Below, one piece after another: positions 15,687 through 24,573 of a stretch of DNA of 38,006 bases. The notes beneath the pieces are model-generated. The model had not been told where the DNA came from, did no database searches, and worked only from the letters and a program-made list of their open reading frames with translations. Source of the stretch: Chitinophagaceae bacterium (GTDB taxonomy: Bacteria > Bacteroidota > Bacteroidia > Chitinophagales > Chitinophagaceae); NCBI GenBank assembly GCA_028288585.1, contig JAQBNL010000066.1:1-38006 (forward strand), read 5' to 3'. The position numbers were made by a program, and so were the translations under genes. Position 1 is the first letter of the stretch. Each line of letters starts with the position of its first letter.

Positions 15687-16001
15687 GATGCTCCGCAGCT
15701 AAAGAAAAATAAAAAGAATTGCCACCGCTAAAACCTCTGCTCCCCTTCAGCTACGGAAAATCGTAGTAAAAAAACTTACGATTTCCCTCCGGCCACAAGA
15801 CCCGTTACTTAAACATAACATTGTCTTATCGTCTCCCTTATTGGCAAATTTTATTTAGTGCTTTTTCAAAGCAAAGAACTATGGCTGTTATGATTTTTTT
15901 CGCTGAATACTGTTGTTAAATAACAACGAAAAAAATCATAACAGCCATAAGGCAATTTGCCATTCCGCCGATAAGAAATTCTTATTTTAAGTACTCCCAC
16001 A
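15687..16001 (+). repeat. Fold-back repeat, copy 3
   Basis: 315 bp matching 14683-14995 of copy 2, about 90% by eye, with the central inverted repeat fully conserved. Differences concentrate in the loops between arms (for example 15850-15870) and at the right edge: GTTATGTTAAGT of the other copies reads CTTATTTTAAGT here. The sequence beyond CCCACA differs completely from copies 1 and 2. Confidence 0.9.
15880..15949. repeat. Perfect 23-bp inverted repeat in copy 3
   Basis: Arms 15880-15902 and 15927-15949 with the same 24-bp loop as in copy 2. All 70 bases are identical to 14875-14944, although flanking loops have diverged. Confidence 0.97.
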
Positions 16002-16190
16002 GGGCATTTGAGTAGAAAATAAAAGCGAGCGCCACTTCCCTTCAGTTACTGGATATTATAGGTGCTATTTCAGTTAAAAAATATTTTTAACTCCATAGTA
16101 AAATTACTGTATTATAATAGTATATTTACGTTTTCCAATACGTTACTGCTTAAGCCTCCCCTTAGTGAATTTTTTTATAACCTAAACCTT

Positions 16191-16418
16191 ATGGGAATGC
16201 AATTGTCATTAACTGATAAAATGAAGGAGCTTTTAAAGGAATGTTACCAAAGAGAATTAGATGAAAAAGAACCTTGTAATCCTGCAACGCATGAATTTGT
16301 AAGTGAATTGCTGGTTATGGGTTTAGCTACTCTTAAACCTTACACTTATAAAAACGGCGAAAGAAAAGCTGCCTACTTTTTAACCGATAAAGGAAGAAAA
16401 GCTATTAAAGGAAAGTAG
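16191..16418 (+). CDS. Small winged-helix-like protein, 75 aa
   Basis: ATG 16191 begins MGMQLSLTDKMKELLKECYQ and ends YFLTDKGRKAIKGK. The order helix - helix (THEFVSELLVMGLATLKPY) - beta wing (KNGERKAAYFLTDKG) - Arg/Lys helix is that of a compact winged helix, as in MarR-like or phage-type regulators; the LTDKGRKAI ending is characteristic. A GTG at 16062 would extend it by 43 residues of poor coding quality; Met44 fits the domain start. It sits 190 bp after repeat copy 3. DNA binding is an inference. Confidence 0.6.
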   Translation: MGMQLSLTDKMKELLKECYQRELDEKEPCNPATHEFVSELLVMGLATLKPYTYKNGERKAAYFLTDKGRKAIKGK

Positions 16419-16475
16419 TTATATATTTTCAAAATTTCGCTGTATTCTTTGTAGCGCTGGGTTGATGTTAGCAGA

Positions 16476-16501
16476 ATAAAAAAGCCTCTTGTTAAGAGGC
16501 T
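16476..16501 (-). terminator. Minus-strand terminator
   Basis: AGCCTCTT / AAGAGGCT with loop GTT; the T run (TTTTTTATT) lies on the minus strand. It could also weakly end the plus-strand 75-aa gene, 65 bp upstream. Confidence 0.65.
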
Positions 16502-16701
16502 GTTTCATTAGGTGCTTACGGTTAGCAATTAGTTAGGGATGGGTTGTTTTCTTAGGAGGAATTTTTCCCAGGATTATTTGGATATTTTCTGAAGCAAAGA
16601 TCGTTGGATATGGTATTGTGATTTATAGAGGATAAAAGAATTATGGATAGTAATTATTCTATAGGAGAAAAGCCTTTATATTTTTTACAATCTCCCCCAT
16701 T
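16502..16701. other. Gap between two minus-strand terminators
   Basis: About 200 bp with no ORF above 30 codons that I trust on either strand. Because the terminator at 16476-16501 faces left, a short leftward transcript could come from here, but I see no promoter match or conserved frame. Confidence 0.4.
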
Positions 16702-16730
16702 AAAAAAAAGCCCCTATTGTATAGAGGCTT
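16702..16730 (-). terminator. Minus-strand terminator
   Basis: AAGCCCCTA (16708-16716) / TAGAGGCTT (16722-16730). The odd pair is C-A on plus but a T-G wobble on minus, and a run of eight T follows on the minus strand. It probably ends the transcript of the 33-aa ORF at 16930-17031. Confidence 0.7.
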
Positions 16731-16929
16731 AGAGGTAATAGATGCCTGTTCATAACGCAAGCAAATAAAAAACGTAAGTGATTAAATTTTTATTATGTGG
16801 GATGAGAAATATTTTTGAGAGGAACAGCTTTACCTGGTCATACTTTTATGAACACATGAATATTAATAGCGGGTCTCCCGCACAGGCTTATTTACAAATG
16901 TTGATTTAATACTATAAAAAACATTCCGT

Positions 16930-17031
16930 TTACCCGGCAATAAATAATCCTCCAATACATCCCACTGTTAAGATCATTACTATCCATAACATAATTGAAA
17001 GACTGTTCTCGGTAGATCTATCCTGGTACAT
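16930..17031 (-). CDS. Candidate 33-aa single-pass membrane peptide
   Basis: On the minus strand ATG 17031 opens MYQDRSTENSLSIMLWIVMI followed by LTVGCIGGLFIAG and TAA. Ten polar residues precede a 20-residue hydrophobic helix with small-residue motifs (GCIGG), the layout of small inner-membrane proteins such as respiratory-complex accessory subunits. I cannot match it to any of these. It begins 51 bp after the T run of the TPR-gene terminator and has its own terminator at 16702-16730. CATTTTTG at 17054-17061 (minus) is one base from a -7 box. Support is composition and context only. Confidence 0.4.
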   Translation of the reverse strand: MYQDRSTENSLSIMLWIVMILTVGCIGGLFIAG

Positions 17032-17082
17032 ATAGCGTTTTATAAACCTTTTACAAAAATGCTACCAATAAATTGGTATAAT

Positions 17083-17108
17083 AAAAAACCCGGGATATTA
17101 TCCCGGGT
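17083..17108 (-). terminator. Terminator of the gyrA-TPR transcript
   Basis: ACCCGGGAT / ATCCCGGGT with a 3-base loop; on the minus strand it runs into TTTTTTATTAT, 22 bp after the TPR stop codon. Confidence 0.9.
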
Positions 17109-17129
17109 TTCTCTTTTAATCTTAAAAGT

Positions 17130-18428
17130 TTAATTTATAAACTTAGCATCGGCCGAATCGTATTTGGCCTGGTATATCTTTACTTTATCGGCCTGGTTCA
17201 GGCTTGTATATATTCTCTGCATCAGGTCAACAATAGATTTATATTTTGATTTATCAGATTTTTTATTGCTGGCCTCAATAGTGGATAAAGCTTTTTCAGC
17301 ATAAGGGATGGCTTTATTTAGAATGTCTTTTGCCTGTGCATTAAGATCGGCTTTCTTTTTTATATCCTCCGGCTTGGTACTCCTGATAGCGTTAGCCATA
17401 TCTTTTACATCAATGCCGGCATTATAATAATATTGACCCAGCAGCCAGTTTGTATTTATATCGTTAGGTTTTATAGTTAATACCTTTTGCAATTCAATGC
17501 CAATAGTTTTTAAAAGCGCTTCTTTATTATTAATCTTAGTTCCGGCATCACTGTTATAAACATAAATGAAACCTTCATTGGCATAATTAAAATGGTATTG
17601 AACGCTGTCGGGATAGTTGGCAATTATTTCATCATATTGTTTAAATAATGCATCGTAATCTTTTTTATCCCTGTAATAGTCCAGCATTACAGCATCATAA
17701 TAATCATCTTTAGGGAAGAATTTTTTACCAAGAGATGTATACTTTAAAAAATTTGCGTCGTCTTTAGCATCTTTATAATAATAGCTAAGCCACTGATAAG
17801 GTAATTGGTAACTTAATTTATCATTAGCCGTACCGGAAATATTTGCATCGGCTAATTTCCTTAACCAAATAGCAGCCTCTTCTTTTTTACCGGCATTTAT
17901 AGCCGATTTTCCTATAGTTAAAACCAACTGAGTATCCAGTTCTGATAGGGCCCATTTTTTTGAATAAATATACCGGCCTACCATATCAGAATTTTTAAAT
18001 TCTGTGAGTGCGATATCAAAATCAGCTTTATTTCCGCTGGCGGCGGCATTATTAAAAGCGGCAGCACCTGCATCATAATATCCTCCATACAAATCAAATA
18101 TTGGCTTGTACTGGTCCTGGATAAGTACAAGATATACTTTGCCGCTTTTATCATTATCTACTGCTTTTTTAAAAGCATCAAAGGCCTGTTCCCTTGCATC
18201 AGGAATTGAAGTTTTAAATTGAGGGTCTGCAGCAAAGGCTGCGTACACTTTACTTTTATAATATAATGCCATGGGATCAGCAGGATTCTTTGAAATAGCT
18301 GCATCCACTTCTGCTTTTGCTTTGTCGTATTGCTTTTTATCAAGATACTCCTTTACTTTTTTTGCATCCTGTGCAAATAATGCTGATAGCATAATAAAGA
18401 ATGTACCGGTTAAAAGTATTTTTTTCAT
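17130..18428 (-). CDS. Exported tetratricopeptide-repeat protein
   Basis: A 432-residue protein with a signal peptide (MKKILLTGTFFIMLSALFAQ) and TPR-like helical pairs: YLDKKQYDKAKAEVDAAISK with NPADPMALYYKSKVYAAFA at the start, and more pairs to the end (LKADLNAQ-like, AIPYAEKALSTIEA). Lys/Asp/Ala/Tyr-rich, as is usual for periplasmic TPR scaffolds of Bacteroidota. I use ATG 18428; the frame extends to 18488, but that would overlap gyrA and bury the signal peptide. It lies 37 bp behind gyrA and shares its terminator. Partner unknown. Confidence 0.8.
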   Translation of the reverse strand: MKKILLTGTFFIMLSALFAQDAKKVKEYLDKKQYDKAKAEVDAAISKNPADPMALYYKSKVYAAFAADPQFKTSIPDAREQAFDAFKKAVDNDKSGKVYLVLIQDQYKPIFDLYGGYYDAGAAAFNNAAASGNKADFDIALTEFKNSDMVGRYIYSKKWALSELDTQLVLTIGKSAINAGKKEEAAIWLRKLADANISGTANDKLSYQLPYQWLSYYYKDAKDDANFLKYTSLGKKFFPKDDYYDAVMLDYYRDKKDYDALFKQYDEIIANYPDSVQYHFNYANEGFIYVYNSDAGTKINNKEALLKTIGIELQKVLTIKPNDINTNWLLGQYYYNAGIDVKDMANAIRSTKPEDIKKKADLNAQAKDILNKAIPYAEKALSTIEASNKKSDKSKYKSIVDLMQRIYTSLNQADKVKIYQAKYDSADAKFIN

Positions 18429-18465
18429 GCTGATTGGTTTTATAATTATTAATCGTTGTGTGTAC

Positions 18466-21102
18466 TTATTTCTCTTTTGATGTATCATCGGTTAAATCTT
18501 CATCCAGACTATCGGACTTATCTATAGATGTATCTTCAGCAATATTAGTTGTATCTGTTCCTTCTGAAATAGCCTCGATTGCATCACCTGTAATAGCATT
18601 TGTTAATTCCTCATCAGCTTCGTGTTCGTTAAGCTTTGTAATAGCTGCTATTTCATCCCCATCATCCAGCTTTATTAATTTAACTCCCTGTGTTGCCCTG
18701 CCCGCCTCTCTTATATCTGCTATAGATGTTCTTATAGTTACGCCTGATTTGCATGTTATCATCAGGTCTTCCTTTTCAGTAACATCTAAAATTCCAATAA
18801 GCGGACCTGTTTTATCAGTAACATTTATTGTTTTAACACCTTTGCCTCCACGGTTTGTAACACGGTATTCATCAACTGCTGTTCTTTTGCCAAAACCTTT
18901 TCCGCTAACAACCAGTACAGATGTTGAAGGGTCATTTTTATCAACACATATCATTCCCACCACTTCATCATTTTTTTCATCTACCTCAATTCCGCCAACT
19001 CCAATTGCACCACGCCCGGTTGGCCTTACTTTAGATTCAGGAAAGTGAATAGCACGGCCGCTTTTAACTGCCATCATAATTTCCTTATTGCCATCCGTTA
19101 AGCAGGCATGTATCAGTTGATCGCCTTCATTAATTGTGATAGCATTTATTCCTGTTTGCCTTGGTCTTGAAAAATCTGCCACCTTGGTTTTTTTGATGAT
19201 ACCATTTTTGGTACACAAAATAATAAAATGATTGTTTATGTATTCTTCGTCCTGCAGATTTTTTATATCTATAATAGCCCTCACTTTATCGTCAGGCGGT
19301 ATCTGCATCAGGTTTTGTATAGCCCTTCCTTTGCTTTGCTTATCCCCTTCTGTAATTTCGTAAACCTTAAGCCAGAAACACCTTCCCTTCTCTGTAAAAA
19401 ATAATAAGGTATGATGTGTAGAGGCTACAAAAAGATGCTCTATAAAATCCTCGTTCCTTGTGCTGCTGCCTCTTGCTCCTCTTCCACCCCTGCGCTGTTT
19501 GCGATACTCTGTAGCTGAAGTACGTTTTATATAACCAAGGTGAGAAATAGTTACAACCACATCTTCTTCCTCTATAAGATCTTCCATTCTTATTTCATCA
19601 TCTAAATAAACAATCTCTGTTTTTCTTGCATCGCCAAATTTTTGTTTTACTTCCGCCAGCTCATCTTTAATTATCTGGTAGCGTAAACTTTCAGTTGCTA
19701 AAATTTCTTCCAGGCGTGCTATCAGGGCCATAACTTCTGCATGCTCTTCTCTTATCTTATCAATCTCCATTCCTGTTAACCTTTGCAAACGAAGCTCCAG
19801 CACAGCTTTTGCCTGTATATCACTCATGGCAAAATTTGTCATCAATCCTTCTTTTGCAATATCCGGGGTAGATGAATTTCTTATTAAGGCGATAACCGCA
19901 TCAAGATTGTCAAGCGCAATAATATAACCTTCTAATATGTGCGCTCTTTCTTTTGCTTTTCTTAATTCAAATTCTGTTCTTCTTCTTACTACTTCGTGGC
20001 GGAACTCAATAAATTCTTTTATAAGATCTTTTACATTCAGCACTTTTGGCCTGCCATTAATCAGCGCAACATTATTGGTTCCAAAAGAAGTTTGCAGATC
20101 AGTATGCTTGTACAGGTGATTTATTACAACCTGCGCAACTACATCTTTTTTAAGATCAACAACTATCCTTGTTCCTTCTTTATTATTACTTTCATTATTT
20201 ACATCGGATACACCTTCAATAATTTTATCACCAACCAAATGCCCTATCTTTTCGGTAAGCATATCCCGGTTAACCTGGTAAGGCACTTCTGTAATAACAA
20301 TCTTTTCCCGGCCTGTTTTTGTGGTTTCAATATTCACCCTTCCGCGAAGCACTACCCTTCCCCTTCCAAAATGCAAACCTGCTCTTACGCCTTCATAACC
20401 AAAAATAATTCCGCCTGTAGGGAAATCAGGCGCCTTAACTATTTTTATTAACTCTTCTATTGTAATTTCCTTATTATCAATGTATGCAAAACATGCATCA
20501 ATTACTTCACTTAGGTTATGTGGAAGCATATTGGTAGCCATACCAACGGCAATTCCGCTGGAGCCGTTTACCAATAATTGAGGGATACGTGTTGGTAATA
20601 CCGTCGGTTCTTTAGTGGTATCATCATAATTAAATTGAAAGTCTATCGTGTCTTTTTCAATATCTTCCAGCATGCTTTCAGCAAAACGCTGTAAACGAAC
20701 TTCGGTATAACGCATAGCTGCCGGGCTGTCACCATCCTGGCTTCCGAAGTTACCCTGCCCATCAATCAGCATATACCGCATACTCCAGTCCTGCGCCATC
20801 CTTACCATGGTATCATAAATAGCAGTATCACCATGCGGATGGTATTTACCCATCACATCACCCACAATACGGGCAGACTTTTTATAAGGCTTGCCGAAGG
20901 TATTGCCCATTTCATGCATGCCAAATAAAATGCGGCGATGCACCGGTTTTAATCCGTCTCTTACATCGGGCAAAGCCCTGCCCACAATCACGCTCATTGA
21001 ATAATCAATGTAGGATGATTTCATCTGCTCTTCAATATTTACAGGGATAATTCTGCCTCTTGGAATGCCGTCGGTTGGTAATTGATTGTCTGTTGTTTCC
21101 AT
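18466..21102 (-). CDS. gyrA: DNA gyrase subunit A
   Basis: An 878-residue type IIA topoisomerase subunit that cuts and rejoins DNA during negative supercoiling. The catalytic Tyr132 lies in [10 protein letters not shown]; the quinolone-determining region reads [10 protein letters not shown], with Thr93 and Asp97 at the positions of E. coli Ser83 and Asp87. The GyrA box QRRGGRG (536-542) in the C-terminal beta-pinwheel marks it as gyrase rather than topoisomerase IV. The last 55 residues are acidic (Asp/Glu/Thr-rich), a tail known to tune gyrase activity. A TATATTTG -7 box sits at 21119-21126 (minus). Confidence 0.98.
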   Translation of the reverse strand: METTDNQLPTDGIPRGRIIPVNIEEQMKSSYIDYSMSVIVGRALPDVRDGLKPVHRRILFGMHEMGNTFGKPYKKSARIVGDVMGKYHPHGDTAIYDTMVRMAQDWSMRYMLIDGQGNFGSQDGDSPAAMRYTEVRLQRFAESMLEDIEKDTIDFQFNYDDTTKEPTVLPTRIPQLLVNGSSGIAVGMATNMLPHNLSEVIDACFAYIDNKEITIEELIKIVKAPDFPTGGIIFGYEGVRAGLHFGRGRVVLRGRVNIETTKTGREKIVITEVPYQVNRDMLTEKIGHLVGDKIIEGVSDVNNESNNKEGTRIVVDLKKDVVAQVVINHLYKHTDLQTSFGTNNVALINGRPKVLNVKDLIKEFIEFRHEVVRRRTEFELRKAKERAHILEGYIIALDNLDAVIALIRNSSTPDIAKEGLMTNFAMSDIQAKAVLELRLQRLTGMEIDKIREEHAEVMALIARLEEILATESLRYQIIKDELAEVKQKFGDARKTEIVYLDDEIRMEDLIEEEDVVVTISHLGYIKRTSATEYRKQRRGGRGARGSSTRNEDFIEHLFVASTHHTLLFFTEKGRCFWLKVYEITEGDKQSKGRAIQNLMQIPPDDKVRAIIDIKNLQDEEYINNHFIILCTKNGIIKKTKVADFSRPRQTGINAITINEGDQLIHACLTDGNKEIMMAVKSGRAIHFPESKVRPTGRGAIGVGGIEVDEKNDEVVGMICVDKNDPSTSVLVVSGKGFGKRTAVDEYRVTNRGGKGVKTINVTDKTGPLIGILDVTEKEDLMITCKSGVTIRTSIADIREAGRATQGVKLIKLDDGDEIAAITKLNEHEADEELTNAITGDAIEAISEGTDTTNIAEDTSIDKSDSLDEDLTDDTSKEK

Positions 21103-21118
21103 ATTATTTTTACTGCCA

Positions 21119-21126
21119 CAAATATA
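21119..21126 (-). promoter_or_regulatory. -7 promoter element for gyrA
   Basis: TATATTTG on the minus strand, 16 bp before the gyrA ATG. No clear TTTG -33. Confidence 0.5.
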
Positions 21127-21218
21127 CTTTATTCACATCGGTTTTCCCTCTTTTCAGCATCTCTTAATCCTCAAATTTTACATAATTTTTTAGGGCATTT
21201 TACCAGGGTAATTTCTTC

Positions 21219-21250
21219 TTTGTAATAAGTCTGGCTTACTTTTAATTTTG
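21219..21250 (+). promoter_or_regulatory. Promoter for the saccharopine-dehydrogenase-like gene
   Basis: TTTG at 21219-21222, a 20-bp spacer, then TAATTTTG at 21243-21250: both Bacteroidota elements at accepted spacing, 38 bp before the ATG. Confidence 0.65.
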
Positions 21251-21288
21251 TTTGTAAAAATCCGTCTTCGTTTTAGAAATTGTTTTAA

Positions 21289-22626
21289 ATGAAAAAAATT
21301 TTGTTGTTTGGTGCAGGTAAATCTGCCACCTGTTTGATAGAATACCTGGTGAAGGAATTAAAGAAAAATGATTGGCATTTATTGGTGTGTGATGCTGATA
21401 TTGATATAGCCAAATTAAAGGTTGGAAATGCAGAAAATGCAGAAGCTGTTTCAATAAATGTGGAAGATGAAATGGAAAGAAAGAAGCTGGTGCAATCTGC
21501 GGATATTATTATTTCAATGCTTCCTCCTGCCCTGCATTTTTTAATTGCAAAAGATTGTGTTGAATTTAGTAAGAACCTGCTCACCGCTTCTTATGTAGAT
21601 GAAAATATAAGGTCGCTTGAAAAAGAGATCGCAGATAAAAAATTATTGTTCTTATGTGAGATGGGACTGGATCCCGGGATTGATCACATGAGCGCCATGA
21701 AACTTATCAATTCAATTAAAGATCGGGGAGGTAATATTAATTCCTTTATTTCTCACTGCGGTGGCCTGGTAGCTCCTGAAAGCGATAACAATCCATGGCA
21801 TTATAAAATAACATGGAATCCCCGGAACATTGTACTGGCAGGGAAGGACGGCGCCGAGTATATTAAAGAAAACCAGGCTATTAATATTCCATACAAATCT
21901 GTTTTTAGAAGCTGCCCGCCAATTTATGCAATAGAAAACTATCCATTATGCTGGTATCCAAACCGCGATTCATTGCATTATATTGATCTTTATGGATTGC
22001 AGGGAATTGCTACATTTATCAGAACCACTTTGCGGCATCCTGCTTTTTGCCGGGGCTGGAACAAGTTTGTAAATATGCGGCTAACGGCAACAGATGATTT
22101 TGAAACGATTAAAGATTGCAAAACATTTGCAGATTGGCTTACAGTAAAAACATCTCCCTATTTTACAAACAAGGACTGGAATAATTATTTACAAATTTAT
22201 TTAACTGACCCCTTTCGAAATGAGTTCGACAGGCAAATGGTTTTCCTGGGTTTACGAAGGAAGGAACCGTTGCCTCAAAATTTTACCTGCTCTGCAGATA
22301 TTTTACAATATGTTTTGGAAAGCAAATTAGCAATGGCTGCTGATGATAAGGATATGATAGTGATGTTGCATGAATTGGAATATGAAATAGGAAATAAGAA
22401 GTATGAAGCAAGAAGTTCTTTAATTGTAAAAGGTGATGATAGTTTAAAAACTGCTATGGCAAAGACTGTTGGATTGCCGCTGGGAATTGCAACCAAATTA
22501 ATTTTGCAGGATAAAATAAAATTAACAGGATTACATATTCCGGTTGCCCCCGAAATTTATGAGCCTGTGTTGAAAGAATTAGAAGAAAATGGAATAAAAT
22601 TTAAGGAAGAAATATTAAGCCAATAA
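21289..22626 (+). CDS. Saccharopine dehydrogenase family oxidoreductase
   Basis: A 445-residue NAD(P)-dependent enzyme. The N-terminal Rossmann fold starts KKILLFGAGKSATCLIEYLV (2-21), with VCDADIDIAKL downstream; IISMLPPALHFLIAKDCVEF and CEMGLDPGIDHMSAMKLI are typical of the saccharopine-reductase/LYS9 C-terminal domain family. In eukaryotes this enzyme acts in lysine metabolism via saccharopine; Bacteroidota homologues are usually single-domain and likely work in lysine degradation, though the partner lysine-ketoglutarate reductase is not in view. Its 3' end overlaps the convergent sirtuin gene by 12 bp. Confidence 0.85.
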   Translation: MKKILLFGAGKSATCLIEYLVKELKKNDWHLLVCDADIDIAKLKVGNAENAEAVSINVEDEMERKKLVQSADIIISMLPPALHFLIAKDCVEFSKNLLTASYVDENIRSLEKEIADKKLLFLCEMGLDPGIDHMSAMKLINSIKDRGGNINSFISHCGGLVAPESDNNPWHYKITWNPRNIVLAGKDGAEYIKENQAINIPYKSVFRSCPPIYAIENYPLCWYPNRDSLHYIDLYGLQGIATFIRTTLRHPAFCRGWNKFVNMRLTATDDFETIKDCKTFADWLTVKTSPYFTNKDWNNYLQIYLTDPFRNEFDRQMVFLGLRRKEPLPQNFTCSADILQYVLESKLAMAADDKDMIVMLHELEYEIGNKKYEARSSLIVKGDDSLKTAMAKTVGLPLGIATKLILQDKIKLTGLHIPVAPEIYEPVLKELEENGIKFKEEILSQ

Positions 22627-23298
22627 AATTTTCTTTAATTCTTCCACTCCTTCTGTTGCAGGTTTCTCAATAAAGAAAAAATTAGCTGGCGCAGATGAGT
22701 ATGGTATTTTTTTATCAATGATATATTTTGGTACATGATACGGCACGTAATCAACAAGGCCAGCTGCAGGATACACCTGTAATGAACTGCCTACCAAAAC
22801 AAAAATATCAGCCTGCGACATCACCTTCATCGCTTCAGTAATTTTTGGCACAGGTTCTTCAAACCAAACAATGTACGGACGAAGCTGGCTTCCATCTTCT
22901 GCCATATCTCCGTGATTAATATCATCTCTTATCTCATAAATTTTATTTTCATCCTTCTCCCCTCTCATTTTAAATATTTCTCCATGCAGGTGAATAACAT
23001 TTGTTGAGCCGCCTCTTTCATGCAGGTCATCTATATTTTGTGTAACAATAGTAACATCAAAATTTTTTTCCAGTTCCGCAAGTCCTGTGTGTGCTGCATT
23101 TGGAGAAGCTCCTGCAACATCTTTCCTTCTCATGTTATAAAAATCCAGAACGAGTTCGGGGTTTCTTCTAAATGCACCCGGCGTTGCAACATCCTGAACA
23201 TTATATCCCATCCATAATCCATCACTATCACGAAAAGTTTTTAAACCACTTTCTGCGCTTATACCTGCGCCGGTTAAAACAACAAGATGTTTTTTCAT
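22615..23298 (-). CDS. cobB: Sir2-family NAD-dependent protein deacylase
   Basis: A 227-residue class III sirtuin. GAGISAESGLKTFRDSDGLW (10-29) is the NAD-binding loop, TQNIDDLHERGG the second NAD motif, and His105 in LHGEIFK the catalytic base. Tyr54 and Arg57 (FYNMRR) correspond to the Tyr/Arg pair that lets SIRT5 and CobB bind succinyl- or malonyl-lysine. The four zinc cysteines of classical sirtuins are missing: the segment after His105 (KMRGEKDENKIYEIRDD) has none. It follows the EVE gene by 12 bp on the minus strand, so they may be co-transcribed. Confidence 0.92.
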   Translation of the reverse strand: MKKHLVVLTGAGISAESGLKTFRDSDGLWMGYNVQDVATPGAFRRNPELVLDFYNMRRKDVAGASPNAAHTGLAELEKNFDVTIVTQNIDDLHERGGSTNVIHLHGEIFKMRGEKDENKIYEIRDDINHGDMAEDGSQLRPYIVWFEEPVPKITEAMKVMSQADIFVLVGSSLQVYPAAGLVDYVPYHVPKYIIDKKIPYSSAPANFFFIEKPATEGVEELKKILLA

Positions 23299-23310
23299 TG
23301 TAAGAAATAA

Positions 23311-23721
23311 TTATTTTTCTCCCGCCAGTTCCATAATTATTTTCCATTCTTTTTCTGTAACGGGCTGAACAGATAATCTTCCTAAACGCACCAGCGCCAT
23401 TTCCTGCAAACGCTTATCTGTCTTTATTTGTGAGAGAGTCGCAGGATGCTTTAGTTTCTTTACGGGCTTAATATCAACGGCAACCCAATTGGTATCCTCT
23501 GTTGTGGGGTCCTGGTAAAATTCTTTTGAGACCTTTGCAATACCAACAATTTCCATTCCTTCATTGCTGTGATAAAATAAAACTTCATCACCTTTTTTCA
23601 TTGCTTTTAAATGAATTCTTGCTGCATAATTTCTTACACCACTCCAAACGGTTTGTTTCTCTTTTACCAATTCATCCCAACCATAAACATTGGGTTCTGA
23701 TTTTACTAACCAATAAGACAT
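23311..23721 (-). CDS. EVE domain protein (THYN1-like)
   Basis: A 136-residue single EVE domain of the PUA-like superfamily. Its start (MSYWLVKSEPNVYGWDEL), the WSGVRNYAARIHLKAMKKGD stretch, VLFYHSN and the C-terminal LVRLGRLSVQPV are diagnostic. EVE domains bind modified bases in DNA or RNA; the standalone bacterial form has no assigned substrate. It lies 12 bp upstream of the sirtuin gene. Upstream, 23734-23850 holds short TACGATGT-type repeats. Confidence 0.92.
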   Translation of the reverse strand: MSYWLVKSEPNVYGWDELVKEKQTVWSGVRNYAARIHLKAMKKGDEVLFYHSNEGMEIVGIAKVSKEFYQDPTTEDTNWVAVDIKPVKKLKHPATLSQIKTDKRLQEMALVRLGRLSVQPVTEKEWKIIMELAGEK

Positions 23722-23733
23722 AACGTGTGATTT

Positions 23734-23850
23734 ACGATGTTAGGTGTACGATGTTAATATACTTTTTAAAATGAAAATATAAATCTAAGAAAAGAATTTG
23801 TTGATGATTGGTTTACGTCGCACATCTTACTTCATACCTCGTACATCTTA
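23734..23850. repeat. Short dispersed ACGATGTTA / TACATCTTA repeats
   Basis: ACGATGTTA occurs twice (23734-23742, 23748-23756); then, in roughly opposite orientation, CACATCTTA (23821-23829) and TACATCTTA (23842-23850), the last overlapping the end of the lutA-like gene's downstream region. Such simple inverted sets are common between Bacteroidota genes; this one separates lutA from the EVE gene. Confidence 0.5.
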
Positions 23851-24573
23851 TTACTCCCATCCGCTCGCCAGCACATCTGCAAGATGCATTGTCTTTATCG
23901 GTAACCCCTTTCCTTTAATATACCCGTCAATATGCAACAGGCAACTTGAATCAGTAGAAATTATATATTCAGCGCCGGTCGCCAAAGCATGATTTACTTT
24001 TTGGTCTGCCATTGCAACTGATATTGCATCAAACTTTACGGCAAAGGTTCCTCCAAAGCCGCAGCAGGTTTCGTTATCAACCATCTCAACTAGTTCAAGC
24101 CCTTTCACATTTTTCAAAAGTTTCCGGGGACCTTCTTTTATTTTGCATTCTCTCAGCGCTGCACAACTGTCATGATAAGTTGCCTTTGCATTAAGCATAG
24201 CACCGTAGTTAGTAATCTTTAAAACGTCAGTTAAAAAAGCGCTGAATTCAAATATCCTGTTGCCGAGTTCTTTTACTTTATTATGAGATGAAGAGTTCTC
24301 GAATAATTTGCCGTAATAATTTTTTACAAATCCAACGCATGATGCACTGGGAGCAACAATGTAATCAGGGCCATCAAAATCTTTTATAAATTTTGAAGCA
24401 ACATCTCTTGCTTCATCCCAAAAGCCTGCATTAAAAGCCGGTTGGCCACAACAGGTTTGTTTGGGATTATACTCAACTTCGCAGGTAGCTTTTTCCAACA
24501 CCTTCACCATGTTAAATGCAGTTTCAGGATATAACTGGTCAATAAAACAGGGTATGAATAATTGCACTTTCAT
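23851..24573 (-). CDS. lutA: LutA-like (Fe-S)-binding CCG-domain protein
   Basis: A 240-residue protein with two CCG domains: Cys9 in IPCFIDQLYP, CCGQPAFNAG in the first domain, and CHDSCAALRE-like HDSCAALRE plus TCCGFGGTFAVK in the second. This is LutA/YkgE, a subunit of the LutABC L-lactate dehydrogenase that feeds electrons to the respiratory chain; the cysteines bind an unusual 4Fe-4S cluster. LutB and LutC normally follow, but here the next gene downstream is EVE. The ATG overlaps the stop of the lipoprotein gene by 4 bp (ATGA). Confidence 0.88.
   Translation of the reverse strand: MKVQLFIPCFIDQLYPETAFNMVKVLEKATCEVEYNPKQTCCGQPAFNAGFWDEARDVASKFIKDFDGPDYIVAPSASCVGFVKNYYGKLFENSSSHNKVKELGNRIFEFSAFLTDVLKITNYGAMLNAKATYHDSCAALRECKIKEGPRKLLKNVKGLELVEMVDNETCCGFGGTFAVKFDAISVAMADQKVNHALATGAEYIISTDSSCLLHIDGYIKGKGLPIKTMHLADVLASGWE

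Noticed and set aside
12952-17130. CRISPR array
   Set aside because: The repeats are few, hundreds of bases long and separated by genes; no short regular repeat-spacer pattern or cas gene exists.
18458-19048. 196-codon plus-strand frame antisense to gyrA
   Set aside because: Low-complexity Ser/Val/Ile-rich product typical of the antisense of a conserved gene; gyrA is certain.
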